The notes under the pieces were generated by a model. The model searched no databases and had not been told where the DNA came from. It saw only the letters and a list, made by a program, of their open reading frames with translations. Position numbers and translations under genes: made by a program. A stretch of DNA of 64,000 nucleotides, taken from the NCBI RefSeq assembly GCF_900109035.1, contig NZ_FNYD01000010.1, forward strand, positions 62,001 through 126,000, written 5' to 3'. Below are positions 1 to 8,989 of the stretch, one piece after another (position 1 is the first letter of the stretch; each line of letters starts with the position of its first letter). The stretch is from Cribrihabitans marinus. GTDB lineage: Bacteria; Pseudomonadota; Alphaproteobacteria; Rhodobacterales; Rhodobacteraceae.

Positions 1-751
1 TCGGCACGGCGATCAGGGCGATGACCAGGGGCCGGTCGAGAATGACCTGGCCCTGCAGGCCGAAGAGGATCACGACCGTCGCGATCAGCCCGATGACCGA
101 CCACGGCTTGACCCGCGCCTGGAAGGTCTCGATCCGCCGGGCACTGCCCAGTCGTGCCCGCGTCCACAGGCCCGCCGCCAGCGGCAGGGCCACGAAGAGG
201 ATGACCGAAAGCACCAGCGTCTCCCACGGCACCACGATATCCGTGACCCCCAGCAGGAAGGCGACGATCGGCGCGAAGGCAAAGACCATCACCACGTCGT
301 TCACCGACACCTGCAGCAGCGTGTAGCTTTCGTCGCCCCGGGTCAGTTGCGACCAGACGAACACCATCGCGGTGCAGGGCGCCGCGCCCAGCAGGATCAG
401 GCCGGCGATGTATTGCTGCGCATCCCCGGGCGCGATCAGGTCGGCGAAGACCACTTCGAAGAACAGGACACCCAGGGCCGCCATGGTGAAGGGCTTGATC
501 AGCCAGTTGACGGTGAGCGTGATGGCAAGCCCCCTGGGCTGCTTGACCACATCGCGCAGGCTGGACGGGTCCACGCCCACCATCATCGGATAGACCATCG
601 CCCAGATCAGCACCGCGACCACCAGGTTCACGCGGGCGATTTCCGCCGCGGCGATGGCCGAGACCAATTCCGGCGCGATGCTGCCGATGGCGATGCCGGC
701 CACCATGGCCAGCGCGACCCAGACGGTCAGGTAGCGTTCAAAGATGCTCAT
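1..751 (-). CDS. acr3: Acr3-family arsenite efflux permease (3' end outside window)
   Basis: The 250 visible residues read as the N-terminal two thirds of an Acr3/ArsB-type arsenite permease, an inner-membrane protein that extrudes As(III). Several hydrophobic helices are visible, and the family-typical Cys lies in [14 protein letters not shown] (C126), the conserved thiol position of the fourth helix. The ATG at 749-751 overlaps the arsJ stop as ATGA, so it is the last visible gene of the ars operon. The carboxyl end lies beyond base 1. The family call is firm; the completeness of the gene cannot be judged. Confidence 0.9.
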   Translation of the reverse strand, partial: MSIFERYLTVWVALAMVAGIAIGSIAPELVSAIAAAEIARVNLVVAVLIWAMVYPMMVGVDPSSLRDVVKQPRGLAITLTVNWLIKPFTMAALGVLFFEVVFADLIAPGDAQQYIAGLILLGAAPCTAMVFVWSQLTRGDESYTLLQVSVNDVVMVFAFAPIVAFLLGVTDIVVPWETLVLSVILFVALPLAAGLWTRARLGSARRIETFQARVKPWSVIGLIATVVILFGLQGQVILDRPLVIALIAVP

Positions 752-2025
752 GTCGCCTCGACTTCCTTGGTCTCGCCCGTCAATCGCCCCGCGGCGAGGG
801 CGGATGCGGCCACCATGACCGTCGCCGTGGCCAGCATGAGGGTCAATCCCCCCGCCTGATAGGTCAGGCCCGACAGAACCGTGCCGGCAAGCCGACCACC
901 GGCATTCGCCATGTAATAGAAGCCCACATCCATGGTGACCCGCTCGGCCCTCGTAAAGGCCAGGATCAGGTAGGAATGCAGGGCCGAATTGATCGCGAAC
1001 ACTCCGCCGAACACCAGCAGACCGGCAACCAGGGTCAGCGTCAGCCATGTTTCCGGACCGGGTGCCGCCCAGGCGGCCGCCGTCAGCGTCGCCGGAACCG
1101 CCGCCAGGACCCAGGCCCAGCCGCGCGCGGCACCGAACAGCTGCGCCTCATCGCGGGTGCCGGCGCGCAGGAGGCGGGGTGCCCCGGCCTGAACCGCGCC
1201 GTAGAGGATGATCCAGAGCGCCATGAAGGTGCCGATCAGGAAGAAGGCGGCGCGGTTGCCGGCCTCACTGCCATCGGACAAGACGGCGTAGAAATAGATC
1301 GGAATGCCGACGACGAACCACACGTCCCGCGCGCCGAACAGGAACACCCGCGCCAGCGACAGCCAGTTCACATTGGCCGATTTCGAGAAGACCTCGGAGA
1401 ACCTGGCCCCCTTGCGCCCCTTCGGCAGGCCAGCGGGCATCGCGATCAGCACCGCGACCAGAATGACGAAGAGGACGGCGGCCATGCCCAGGATAGCCGG
1501 AGTGAATCCGAATGTGGCCAGCAGCGCGGCGCCCAGCAGAAAGCCCAGACCCTTCACCGCGTTCTTGGAGCCGGTCAGGATGGCGACCCAGCGGAACAGG
1601 CCATCCCCCTCCTTGGGCGCAAGGATCTTCACCGCCGATTTCGACGACATCTTGGCCAGGTCCTTGGCGACACCGCTGGCCCCCTGGACCAGCATCACGA
1701 AAGCCACCGACGCCCCGATCGCCCAGCCCGGATCCAGCTGCGTCAGCGCCAGGAGCGCCAGCACCTGGATGCCCAGCCCCGCATAGAGTGTCGAGGTCAG
1801 GCCGAACCGCGCCGCGATCCAGCCGGCGGTCAGGTTGGTGACCATCCCGGCGATCTCGTAGAGTACGAAGAGATAAGCCAGCTGCACCGGCGAAAAACCC
1901 AGCGTGTGAAAGTGCAGCAGCACCAGCATGCGCAGCGCGCCATCGGTGAGCATGAAGGCCCAGTAGGCCGCTGTGACGGCGATATAGGCCGACAGGCCCT
2001 CGGGCCGGGTGGAGGTATCCCTCAC
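748..2025 (-). CDS. arsJ: ArsJ, organoarsenical (1-arseno-3-phosphoglycerate) efflux MFS transporter
   Basis: This 425-residue, roughly 12-helix major facilitator has the ArsJ-type opening ([20 protein letters not shown]). In the characterised ArsJ system, a partner GAPDH forms the unstable 1-arseno-3-phosphoglycerate and ArsJ exports it, giving arsenate resistance. The partner GAPDH lies immediately upstream and overlaps by ATGA at 2022-2025. The acr3 gene overlaps downstream in the same way, so translation of the four genes is probably coupled. Family assignment rests on both sequence and the diagnostic gapdh-arsJ pairing. Confidence 0.92.
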   Translation of the reverse strand: MRDTSTRPEGLSAYIAVTAAYWAFMLTDGALRMLVLLHFHTLGFSPVQLAYLFVLYEIAGMVTNLTAGWIAARFGLTSTLYAGLGIQVLALLALTQLDPGWAIGASVAFVMLVQGASGVAKDLAKMSSKSAVKILAPKEGDGLFRWVAILTGSKNAVKGLGFLLGAALLATFGFTPAILGMAAVLFVILVAVLIAMPAGLPKGRKGARFSEVFSKSANVNWLSLARVFLFGARDVWFVVGIPIYFYAVLSDGSEAGNRAAFFLIGTFMALWIILYGAVQAGAPRLLRAGTRDEAQLFGAARGWAWVLAAVPATLTAAAWAAPGPETWLTLTLVAGLLVFGGVFAINSALHSYLILAFTRAERVTMDVGFYYMANAGGRLAGTVLSGLTYQAGGLTLMLATATVMVAASALAAGRLTGETKEVEAT

Positions 2026-3020
2026 AGGTTGTCCCCGACCATGCAGGCCACGTCGACCAGCCGGTGCGCATACCCCATCTCGTTGTCATACCAGGCATAG
2101 ACCTTCACCTGCGTGCCGCCCACCACCATCGTCGAGGGCGCATCCACGATGCCCGAGCGCTGGTCGTTGGTGTAATCGGTCGAGACCAGAGGGCGTTCCT
2201 CATAGCCCAGAATACCCTTGAGCGGCCCATCCGCCGCGGCCTTGAACAGCGCGTTGACCTCCTCGGCGGTGGTCTCACGCGCGACCTCGAACACGCAATC
2301 GGTCAGCGAGGCATTGAGCAATGGCACGCGAACCGCATGCCCGTTCAGCCGCCCGGTCAGCTCGGGATAGATCAGCGTGATGGCGGTTGCGCTGCCGGTG
2401 GTCGTGGGGATCAGCGAGTTAAGCGCCGATCGGGCGCGGCGCAGGTCCTTGGCCGGGCGGTCCACGATGGTCTGCGTGTTCGTCACGTCATGAATGGTGG
2501 TGATGGAGCCGTGCCGGATGCGCAGGTTTTCATGAATGACCTTCACCACCGGGGCGAGGCAATTGGTGGTGCAACTGGCGGCGGTCACGATGTCGTGGCG
2601 CGCGGGGTCGTAGATCTCGTGGTTCACCCCATAGACGATGTTGGCGGCATCGCCGTCCTTCACCGGGGCCGACACGACCACCTTCTTCACGCCCGCGTCG
2701 AAATAGGGCGCGATGCTGGCCTCGGTCTTGAAGACGCCGGTGCAGTCGATCACCACGTCAACACCGTCCAGCGGCAGCCCGCCGATGTCGCGCGTGCCGA
2801 TGAAGGGCAGGCGCGTGCCGTCGATCGTGACGCTGTCTGCGTCATGGGCAAACTCGGCCGCCCAGCGTCCATGCACCGTATCGAACTCGAACAGATGCGC
2901 GTGCATCTCGGGATCGCCGGCGGCATCGTTGATCCAGGCGATCGTGGCGCCGCGCTCCAGCAGGGGCTTCAGCGCAAGTTTGCCGATGCGGCCAAGGCCG
3001 TTCAGCGCATAGACGGTCAT
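2022..3020 (-). CDS. ArsJ-associated glyceraldehyde-3-phosphate dehydrogenase
   Basis: The 332-residue protein is a full-length GAPDH. It has the Rossmann motif NGLGRIG (residues 7-13), the active-site ASCTTNC with catalytic Cys150, and His177 in the HDVTNTQ block. In ars operons this paralogue uses arsenate in place of phosphate to make 1-arseno-3-phosphoglycerate, which ArsJ exports. It overlaps both arsRC (3017-3020) and arsJ (2022-2025) by four bases. Its position between an arsenate reductase and ArsJ argues for resistance rather than central glycolysis. Confidence 0.93.
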   Translation of the reverse strand: MTVYALNGLGRIGKLALKPLLERGATIAWINDAAGDPEMHAHLFEFDTVHGRWAAEFAHDADSVTIDGTRLPFIGTRDIGGLPLDGVDVVIDCTGVFKTEASIAPYFDAGVKKVVVSAPVKDGDAANIVYGVNHEIYDPARHDIVTAASCTTNCLAPVVKVIHENLRIRHGSITTIHDVTNTQTIVDRPAKDLRRARSALNSLIPTTTGSATAITLIYPELTGRLNGHAVRVPLLNASLTDCVFEVARETTAEEVNALFKAAADGPLKGILGYEERPLVSTDYTNDQRSGIVDAPSTMVVGGTQVKVYAWYDNEMGYAHRLVDVACMVGDNL

Positions 3021-3865
3021 TCGGTTGGTCCTTCTTCCGTGGATTGGCCGATTTCATCGACGGCCTTCTGCAGCGACAGCCGGTCAAGCGCGGCAAGGGG
3101 CAGGGCGGTAAACGCGGTCATGCGGTTGTGCAGCGCGCCATAGGTCTGGTGGAAGGCCAGGCTCTTTTCGGCATCCGAGCCTTCGACCTTCACCGGATCG
3201 GGCAGCCCCCAATGCGCGCTGATAGGCTGGCCCTGCCACGAGGGGCATTCCTCGTTCGCGGCCTGATTGCACACGGTGAAGACGAAATCGAATTCCGGCG
3301 CATCCGCGCCCTGGAACTTCGAGACGTTCTTGGCACGGAGGACCGAGACGTCATGACCCTTCTGCTTCAGCACGTCGAGCGCAAATGGGTTGAGTTCCGA
3401 GCGGGGCCTTGTGCCGGCCGAGTAGGCCTCGAACCTGTCCCCGGCCATGTCCCGCAGGATGGATTCCGCGAATATCGAGCGGGCGGAGTTCCCGGTGCAG
3501 ATGAACAGGACATTGTATTTTCGGTCGGTCATCGGGCTGTTTCCTTGAGGGGCGGGGTAGTCGTTCGGGGCGCAGATCTCGGGCCGTCCCCTGCAACAGT
3601 CGCGCATGAGGTAGTCGATGGTCTCGCGCGCGGCCTTCATGTCGATGGCATAGCGCAGGGACGTCCCCACCCGCTCCTGGCTGACCAAACCGGCCTGCAT
3701 GAGCGCGTTGACATAGTTGGAAAGCGTGTTTGGCCTGAGCCCGAGCGCCTGCGCCAGCTCGGTCGCCGGCACGCGGTCGGGATAGCGGCGCATCAGCAGG
3801 CGGAACAGGGCCAGCCGTTGGGGATGACCGAGCGTGGACAGGCGGCGGGGAATCGTTATTTCCAT
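3017..3865 (-). CDS. ArsR regulator fused to LMW-phosphatase-type arsenate reductase (ArsR-ArsC)
   Basis: One 282-residue frame joins two ars functions. Residues 1-100 form an ArsR winged helix ending in [10 protein letters not shown]. Cys90, Cys91 and Cys98 resemble the C-terminal As(III) triad of the Acidithiobacillus-type ArsR. Residues 117-282 form a low-molecular-weight-phosphatase ArsC with the P-loop CTGNSAR (C123-R129) and resolving cysteines C199 and C207. A Met at 112 could give a separate ArsC product, but no clear ribosome site was verified. It is the first gene of the operon and would both sense As(III) and reduce As(V). It is followed by gapdh with an ATGA overlap. Confidence 0.92.
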   Translation of the reverse strand: MEITIPRRLSTLGHPQRLALFRLLMRRYPDRVPATELAQALGLRPNTLSNYVNALMQAGLVSQERVGTSLRYAIDMKAARETIDYLMRDCCRGRPEICAPNDYPAPQGNSPMTDRKYNVLFICTGNSARSIFAESILRDMAGDRFEAYSAGTRPRSELNPFALDVLKQKGHDVSVLRAKNVSKFQGADAPEFDFVFTVCNQAANEECPSWQGQPISAHWGLPDPVKVEGSDAEKSLAFHQTYGALHNRMTAFTALPLAALDRLSLQKAVDEIGQSTEEGPTE

Positions 3866-3888
3866 ATTTCCCGATTATAGGAATTATG
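3863..3888 (-). promoter_or_regulatory. Candidate ArsR operator overlapping a TATAAT box and the arsRC start
   Basis: Read on the minus strand, arms CATAATTCC and GGAAATATG form an 8-of-9 inverted repeat separated by 8 bp. The spacer contains a perfect TATAAT (3874-3879). The downstream arm contains the arsRC start codon (3863-3865). A TATAAT ending 8 nt before the ATG would give a leaderless or nearly leaderless message. ArsR repressors normally bind such dyads over the promoter; the assignment is by position and symmetry only. Confidence 0.55.
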
Positions 3889-3954
3889 GATCGACCGAAA
3901 GTGAAGGTTTTATGAAACACCGCTTCGCCGCGCCGGGCGATGGCAGTGGACAGG

Positions 3955-5220
3955 CTACCCGCCGGGGCGGATGGCGCGTTCGTAGCGGGCCAGGACGGTT
4001 TCGACCGCCTTCAGCAGAGCCTCGCGCGCTGTGCAGGGCGGGTCTTCGGTGCCGAGCCCCGGAAGATACTGGCTGGCCACCGGCGCCGGGATCTCGCGGT
4101 TAGCCAGCCGGTCGAGGAGGGCGTCGACCGCGGCGCGGGCGCTTGGGTCGGGCCAGTAGTAGCGGATGCGGTCGGACAGGCTGAAATGCCGTTGCAGCCA
4201 TTTCTCCCGGTCCGTGCCGTCGTAATACTTCTCCCAATTGGCGGGCGCGGCCTGCATCAGGTCTTCCATCGCCTGCATCAGGCGGCCCTGCGGCGGTGTC
4301 TGGTCGAGAATATCGGCGACTGCGTCCAGGCCATAAAGCGCCTCGCGCAGCGCGAAGGTCAGCCAGGGTCCGACCTTCAGGATCGAGAACCCGCCTTCGA
4401 CCAGCGCGGCCAGGTTCGCCTCGGTCTGGTAGTCGGTCGAATGCGCCTCGAAGACGAGGCCCGGCAACCCCCTCAGGCTGGCCGACAGGCCGCGCGCCTT
4501 CTCGGGCGCGAACTGGATGACATCGCTGTGGCCGAACTCGACCCCCGGCTGCACCACCAGTCCGAAAACCCGAGCGAAGGCATCGCAAAGACCGCGCGCG
4601 GCAAAGGCGTCGCGGTGGACGGCATGGGTCTTCTGCACCGCGTCGGGCGTGGTGATCTGAAGATGGTCCAGCGCCTCGGTCGCGCCACCCGGCACGGGCA
4701 CCTCGGTGCCGATGATATAGACCGGGGGCGGATTGCCCGGCGCGTGCGCCTCTGCGATTTCGGCCAGGCGGGCGGCCCGGGCCGCCGTCTCCTCGTCGGC
4801 CAGCGCCGCGGGTTCGCCCTTGCAGCCCATCGACGTGTCGAGATGCAGCTTGGTGAATCCGGCGGCGGCGTATGCAGTGATCATCGCGTCGGCCTTGGCC
4901 ATCGCCTCGTCCGGCGCGAGCGCCTTCCACGGGTTCGGGCCCAGGTGGTCGCCGCCCAGGATGATCTCGACCTCCGCGCAGCCCTTGTCCCGCGCGATCT
5001 GGTGCACGAAGTCGCGGAAATCCTGCGGCGTCATGCCGGTATAGCCGCCGTCCTGATTGACCTGGTTGCAGGTCGCCTCGATCAGCGCCGGACGGTCCAG
5101 CCGCCTGGCAATGCGCAGCGCGGCCTCGATGACGATCGGGTGCGCGGAACAGACCGAGGTGATGCCGCGCGGAGTGCCGGCATGATAGGCGTCGGGGATG
5201 GCAAGCAGCGGATGGCGCAT
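3955..5220 (-). CDS. GatZ/KbaZ-family protein, probable D-tagatose-6-phosphate 4-epimerase
   Basis: The 421-residue product matches the GatZ/KbaZ family (PRGITSVCSAHPIVIEAA near the N-terminus, EIILGGDHLGPNPW in the middle). GatZ was described as the non-catalytic partner of a class II tagatose-bisphosphate aldolase, but no GatY/KbaY partner is nearby. In Agrobacterium a homologue next to a tagatose kinase acts as a D-tagatose-6-phosphate 4-epimerase that yields fructose-6-phosphate. Here too a PfkB kinase precedes it with a TGATG overlap at 5218-5222. I therefore infer the epimerase role in galactitol/tagatose catabolism. Confidence 0.85.
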   Translation of the reverse strand: MRHPLLAIPDAYHAGTPRGITSVCSAHPIVIEAALRIARRLDRPALIEATCNQVNQDGGYTGMTPQDFRDFVHQIARDKGCAEVEIILGGDHLGPNPWKALAPDEAMAKADAMITAYAAAGFTKLHLDTSMGCKGEPAALADEETAARAARLAEIAEAHAPGNPPPVYIIGTEVPVPGGATEALDHLQITTPDAVQKTHAVHRDAFAARGLCDAFARVFGLVVQPGVEFGHSDVIQFAPEKARGLSASLRGLPGLVFEAHSTDYQTEANLAALVEGGFSILKVGPWLTFALREALYGLDAVADILDQTPPQGRLMQAMEDLMQAAPANWEKYYDGTDREKWLQRHFSLSDRIRYYWPDPSARAAVDALLDRLANREIPAPVASQYLPGLGTEDPPCTAREALLKAVETVLARYERAIRPGG

Positions 5221-6167
5221 CAGACGTCCCCCTCGTGATGCTTGATGAAGGCCTCAATGGTCTCGCCGTCGCTGGTGCCTTCCATCGGCCCGCGCTTGCC
5301 CACCGCCAGCGCGCCTGCTGCCGCCGCCAGGCGCAGCGCACGCTCGGGGTCGGTGCCGCGCAGCCAATGGGTGGTGAAGGTGGCACCAAAGCAGTCGCCG
5401 GCACCGGTCGGGTCGATCTCCTCTACCGGGAAGGCGGGCGCCCGGACCGAGCCATCGGCGTCGTGATATTCCGCGCCTTTCGCGCCCTGTTTGTGCACAA
5501 TCGCCCGGACGCCTTGTCCAAGCAATTCCGCAAGCGCGTCCTGGTCGCGGGCCGCCTCGGTCAGCAGGGTCAGTTCCTCGCCACTGGGCAGGAACAGGTC
5601 GGTCATGCCGAGGATCCTCTGCATCGCCGCGCGCATCTCCTGCCGGGACAGCATTTCCTTGCGCAGGTTGGGGTCGAAGGACAGCGTGCCGCCCCGGGCC
5701 TTGATCGTCTCGGCGGCGGCGAGATTGATCTCCACCAGGCGATCCGAGGACAGGGACGAGCCCATGACATGCAGGTGATCGGCCTTCTGGAACAGGTGTT
5801 CGGCCTGGGGTGTCAGGGTGATCCGGCCGCAGGCGGCGTGCTCGATGTTGAAGATGAAGTCCCGCGCCCCGTCCTCGCGGTATCGCACGAAGGCGCTGCC
5901 GGTCGGCCGGGCGGGATCGATGGAGACAGCGGACACGTCGACGCCATCCGCTTGCAGACGCGACAGGTTGATCTGCCCGAAATCGTCGTGTCCGACCGAC
6001 GAGACGATGCCGCAGGGCTGGCCCAACCGGGCCACCTGGTCGATGAAGATGGCGGGCGCGCCCGAGGGATAGGGGCCGGTCAGCGCCAGCGGCTCAAAGA
6101 ACCCCAGGCCGGGGCGGTCGGCCATGATCTCGACCAGGATCTCTCCGATGACGGCGATTTTCTTCAT
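5220..6167 (-). CDS. PfkB-family sugar kinase, probable tagatose kinase
   Basis: The 315-residue protein has the PfkB/ribokinase layout, starting with a Gly-rich opening (IAVIGEILVEIM) and ending with the anion-hole and catalytic-base motif DPTGAGDCFGATF (catalytic Asp in GAGD). The coupled downstream GatZ-type gene and the adjacent polyol dehydrogenases suggest phosphorylation of D-tagatose, the oxidation product of galactitol, at C6. Fructokinase activity is the main alternative, since sorbitol and mannitol oxidation in the same locus would yield fructose. It is the first gene of a two-gene operon divergent from the LacI regulator. Confidence 0.83.
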   Translation of the reverse strand: MKKIAVIGEILVEIMADRPGLGFFEPLALTGPYPSGAPAIFIDQVARLGQPCGIVSSVGHDDFGQINLSRLQADGVDVSAVSIDPARPTGSAFVRYREDGARDFIFNIEHAACGRITLTPQAEHLFQKADHLHVMGSSLSSDRLVEINLAAAETIKARGGTLSFDPNLRKEMLSRQEMRAAMQRILGMTDLFLPSGEELTLLTEAARDQDALAELLGQGVRAIVHKQGAKGAEYHDADGSVRAPAFPVEEIDPTGAGDCFGATFTTHWLRGTDPERALRLAAAAGALAVGKRGPMEGTSDGETIEAFIKHHEGDV

Positions 6168-6285
6168 GGATCCTCCCTGGGGTACGCATGGATCCGGCCG
6201 GCCAAACCGTTCCTGGTTGACGTCCTTCCGCCGGCCATGCGCCAGTTGACGAGTGCCATTTTACTAATTTAAGGTCAATCATAAT

Positions 6286-6299
6286 TTTACGAGTGTAAA
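6286..6299. promoter_or_regulatory. Palindromic LacI-type operator candidate between kinase and regulator
   Basis: The sequence TTTACGAGTGTAAA has perfect 5-bp arms (TTTAC/GTAAA) around GAGT, with further partial symmetry in the AT-rich flanks. It lies in the 227-bp divergent region between the kinase (start 6167) and lacI (start 6395). The hexamer TTTACG recurs in the region before the transporter operon (7444-7449 on minus, 7480-7485 on plus), suggesting one repressor for both units. Confidence 0.5.
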
Positions 6300-6394
6300 T
6301 TTATTTCGGCGCGCGAGATCACTTCTTTCCGCGATGTCTGGTTCAAGGTGGCGTGCGAGACACGCTTCGATAGGCGCAATGGGCGGACGGGCAA

Positions 6395-7426
6395 ATGGAC
6401 GGCGACAAGATTCGAAACATGGAAGAGTTCGCGGCGGTCGCGGGAATCTCGCGGCCGACGATTTCCAAGTATTTCCATGACCCGGACAGCGTGAAGAAGT
6501 CGACGCGCGCCCGCATCGAAGAGGCGCTGGAGCGACACGACTACCGTCCGAACATCTTCGCGATGAACCAGAACCGGAAACTGACGCGCACCATCGGCAT
6601 CGTCGTGCCCTATCTTGCCGATCCGGTGTTCGGCGAGATCGCCCGGACCATCGAACAGCGCTGCATCAAGGCCGGATACCGAGCGGCCCTGTTCAGTTCG
6701 CATGGCGAGCAGGCCAGCGAGATCGAGGCGCTGGAAAGCCTGCGCTCCCTGCGTCCGTCCGGCGTTCTTCTCGCACCGCTGGGTCGGTTTTCCGACCGCG
6801 ATTTCATCGCCGAATTCTGCCAGGAGTTTCCGACCGTCCTGTTCGACCGCGACATCGGCGATGTGGGCGCGGCCTTTGTCGGATCGGACAACATGAGCTT
6901 CGTCAGTCAAAGCGTCGAGTATCTGACCCGCACCGGCGACGCGCCTTGCTTTTTCGAGATGAAAAACCCCTCGAACCCCAACTCGATCGCGCGGCGCCAC
7001 GGCTACAGGGAGGCCATGCAGGCGCGGGGTCTGGAGCCGATGTTCGTCCAGGTGGATGGAGAGGGGTGGGAGTTCGAGCGCAGCGGTTATGAGGGCGGGC
7101 TTCGCGCCATCGCGAATCGGGAATTGCCGACCCACACGGTGCTGTGCAGCAACGACCGCCTGGCCATCGGGTTTCTGGCGGCCTGCTACGAAAGCGGCCT
7201 GCGCGTCGGGCGCGGCAGCGGATGTGCCCTGCGCGTCGCGGGCCATGACGATCATCCGCATGCACGGTTCACCTGCCCGTCGCTGACCACGGTCGCGCAT
7301 GAATACGACACCGTCTCGGAATGCGGCGTCGAAACGCTGTTCGAGCTGATCGAACAGGGCGGCAGTTTCGATACGCGCCGCGAGAAACGGTTCCCGGCCC
7401 GGCTCATGCTGCGCAATTCGGCTTGA
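6395..7426 (+). CDS. LacI-family transcriptional regulator of the polyol/tagatose locus
   Basis: The 343-residue protein has an N-terminal LacI helix-turn-helix (VAGISRPTISKYFHDPDSVKKSTRARI, about residues 15-41) followed by a periplasmic-binding-protein-like effector domain. It is divergent from the kinase/epimerase pair and lies 96 bp upstream of the sorbitol/mannitol ABC operon, so it probably represses both. ATG 6395 was chosen; an in-frame ATG at 6419 would still retain the HTH. The effector is unknown; a ketose or polyol is likely from context. Confidence 0.88.
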   Translation: MDGDKIRNMEEFAAVAGISRPTISKYFHDPDSVKKSTRARIEEALERHDYRPNIFAMNQNRKLTRTIGIVVPYLADPVFGEIARTIEQRCIKAGYRAALFSSHGEQASEIEALESLRSLRPSGVLLAPLGRFSDRDFIAEFCQEFPTVLFDRDIGDVGAAFVGSDNMSFVSQSVEYLTRTGDAPCFFEMKNPSNPNSIARRHGYREAMQARGLEPMFVQVDGEGWEFERSGYEGGLRAIANRELPTHTVLCSNDRLAIGFLAACYESGLRVGRGSGCALRVAGHDDHPHARFTCPSLTTVAHEYDTVSECGVETLFELIEQGGSFDTRREKRFPARLMLRNSA

Positions 7427-7435
7427 CCAGAAAAA

Positions 7436-7449
7436 TTATCGCGCGTAAA
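7436..7449. promoter_or_regulatory. Second LacI-operator-like site upstream of the smo operon
   Basis: TTATCGCGCGTAAA is a partial palindrome. On the opposite strand it matches the 6286-6299 site at 10 of 14 positions, sharing TTTACG. It lies directly after the lacI stop and 73 bp before the binding-protein start, where a repressor of the transporter operon would be expected. Confidence 0.4.
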
Positions 7450-7467
7450 GAAAATTCTTGAAACGAC

Positions 7468-7496
7468 CCTCGACGTGTGTTTACGTAGCGTCGAGG
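7468..7496 (+). repeat. Perfect 8-bp inverted repeat in the smoE leader
   Basis: Arms CCTCGACG (7468-7475) and CGTCGAGG (7489-7496) flank a 13-nt loop that itself contains TTTACG. The element lies 26 bp upstream of the smoE ATG. It could be an operator dyad or a hairpin in the mRNA leader; the sequence alone does not decide. Confidence 0.5.
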
Positions 7497-7522
7497 TCAT
7501 CTCACCACAGGGAGGAATACTG

Positions 7523-8845
7523 ATGAGCCTGAGAAACACTCTTGCCTCTGCAACCGCACTGTCGCTCGTGATGGGCGCCGGTGCGTTTGCCGAGGAAATC
7601 ACCGTCGCGACGGTGAACAATGCCGACATGATCGTGATGCAGGAACTGGCCCCGCAATGGGAGGAGGCGACCGGCAACACGATCAATTGGGTCGTCCTGG
7701 AAGAGAACGTCCTTCGCCAGCGCACGACGCAGGACATCTCGACGAATGGCGGATCGTTCGACATCATGTTCATCGGCGCCTACGAGACGCCGATCTGGGG
7801 CGCAAACGGCTGGCTCGAGCCGCTGAACGACTTCGCCGACGACGAATCCTATGATCTGGACGATATCTTCCAGCTCGTGCGCAACGGCCTGTCGGATACC
7901 GATGGCAACCTCTATGCCGTGCCGCTCTATTCCGAGACGTCGTTCACCTACTACAGGACCGACGTGTTCGACGAGAAGGGCATCGCGGTCCCCGAGGGTC
8001 AGCCGACCTATGAAGAGTTCAAGGAGATGGCCGCCGCGGCACATGATCCCGACAACGGCATCTACGGCACCTGCCAGCGCGGCAAGGCCGGCTGGGGCGA
8101 GAACATGGCCTTTGTCGGCACGATGGCCAACGCCTTCGGCGCCCGCTGGTTCGACATGGAGTGGCAGCCGCAGCTCGACTCGCAAGAGTGGAACAACGCG
8201 ATCACCTACTATGTCGACCTGATGCAGAACTATGGTCCTCCGGGCTCGTCGTCGAACGGCCACAACGAGAACCGCGCGCTGTTCAAGGACGGCAAATGCG
8301 CGACCTGGGTCGACGCAACCTCGGCCGCGACCGACGTGAAGAACCCCGACACCTCGAGCGTTGCGGACGTGACGGACTTCTTCAAGGCGCCGCAGCAGGT
8401 CACCGACAAGGGCACCGGCTGGTTCTGGTCCTGGGCGCTTGCGATCCCGGCCAGCTCGCAGAAGAAGGACGTCGCCAAGGACTTCCTGAAATGGGCGACC
8501 TCGAAGGAGTATTTCGAACTGGTCGGCGAGACCAAGGGCTGGGTCGCCGTACCCAGCGGCACGCGTCAGTCGGTCGAAGAGGACCCGCGCCGTCTCGAGG
8601 CTGCGCCGTTTGCGGCGACGATCGTGGATGCGATCCTGTCGGTCGACCCGGCTGACCCGACCGCGGAACCGGTGCCCTATACCGGCGTGCAGTTCGTCGC
8701 GATCCCCGAGTTCCAGGGTATCGGCAACTATGTCGGACAGCAGGTCGCTGCGGCCCTGGCAGGGCAGCAGTCGGTCGAAGAAGCCCTGGCCAACAGCCAG
8801 CAGTTCGCCGTCCGTGAAATGACCAAAGCGGGTTACATCAAGTAA
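7523..8845 (+). CDS. smoE: Sorbitol/mannitol ABC transporter substrate-binding protein
   Basis: The 440-residue product starts with a Sec signal peptide (MSLRNTLASATALSLVMGAGAFAE) and is a cluster-1 extracellular solute-binding protein of the SmoE type. ATG 7523 is chosen because GGAGG at 7511-7515 precedes it at a good distance; an upstream in-frame start at 7475 would bury the signal peptide. It heads an operon with two permeases, an ATPase and polyol dehydrogenases. This matches the Rhodobacter sorbitol/mannitol system, so sorbitol, mannitol or arabitol is the expected ligand. A GC-rich hairpin follows 14 nt after the stop. Confidence 0.9.
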   Translation: MSLRNTLASATALSLVMGAGAFAEEITVATVNNADMIVMQELAPQWEEATGNTINWVVLEENVLRQRTTQDISTNGGSFDIMFIGAYETPIWGANGWLEPLNDFADDESYDLDDIFQLVRNGLSDTDGNLYAVPLYSETSFTYYRTDVFDEKGIAVPEGQPTYEEFKEMAAAAHDPDNGIYGTCQRGKAGWGENMAFVGTMANAFGARWFDMEWQPQLDSQEWNNAITYYVDLMQNYGPPGSSSNGHNENRALFKDGKCATWVDATSAATDVKNPDTSSVADVTDFFKAPQQVTDKGTGWFWSWALAIPASSQKKDVAKDFLKWATSKEYFELVGETKGWVAVPSGTRQSVEEDPRRLEAAPFAATIVDAILSVDPADPTAEPVPYTGVQFVAIPEFQGIGNYVGQQVAAALAGQQSVEEALANSQQFAVREMTKAGYIK

Positions 8846-8859
8846 CCGCCTCCCGGAAT

Positions 8860-8884
8860 GGGCCGGGGCGTCATGCGCCGGCCC
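8860..8884 (+). terminator. GC-rich intercistronic hairpin between smoE and smoF
   Basis: GGGCCGG (8860-8866) pairs perfectly with CCGGCCC (8878-8884), and part of the inner loop can pair further. It begins 14 nt after the smoE stop and has no T-run, so it is more likely an mRNA-stabilising or partly attenuating hairpin that raises binding-protein yield over permease than a full terminator. Confidence 0.6.
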
Positions 8885-8989
8885 GTTTCGATCCCGATCA
8901 ACTCAATCTTTGTGATAGCGTTTCCGTAAGTGCCCCAGTGGGGCGTTTACCAAAGGGCTATTGGCCATTCGTTCGGGAGGGCGAAGCGC

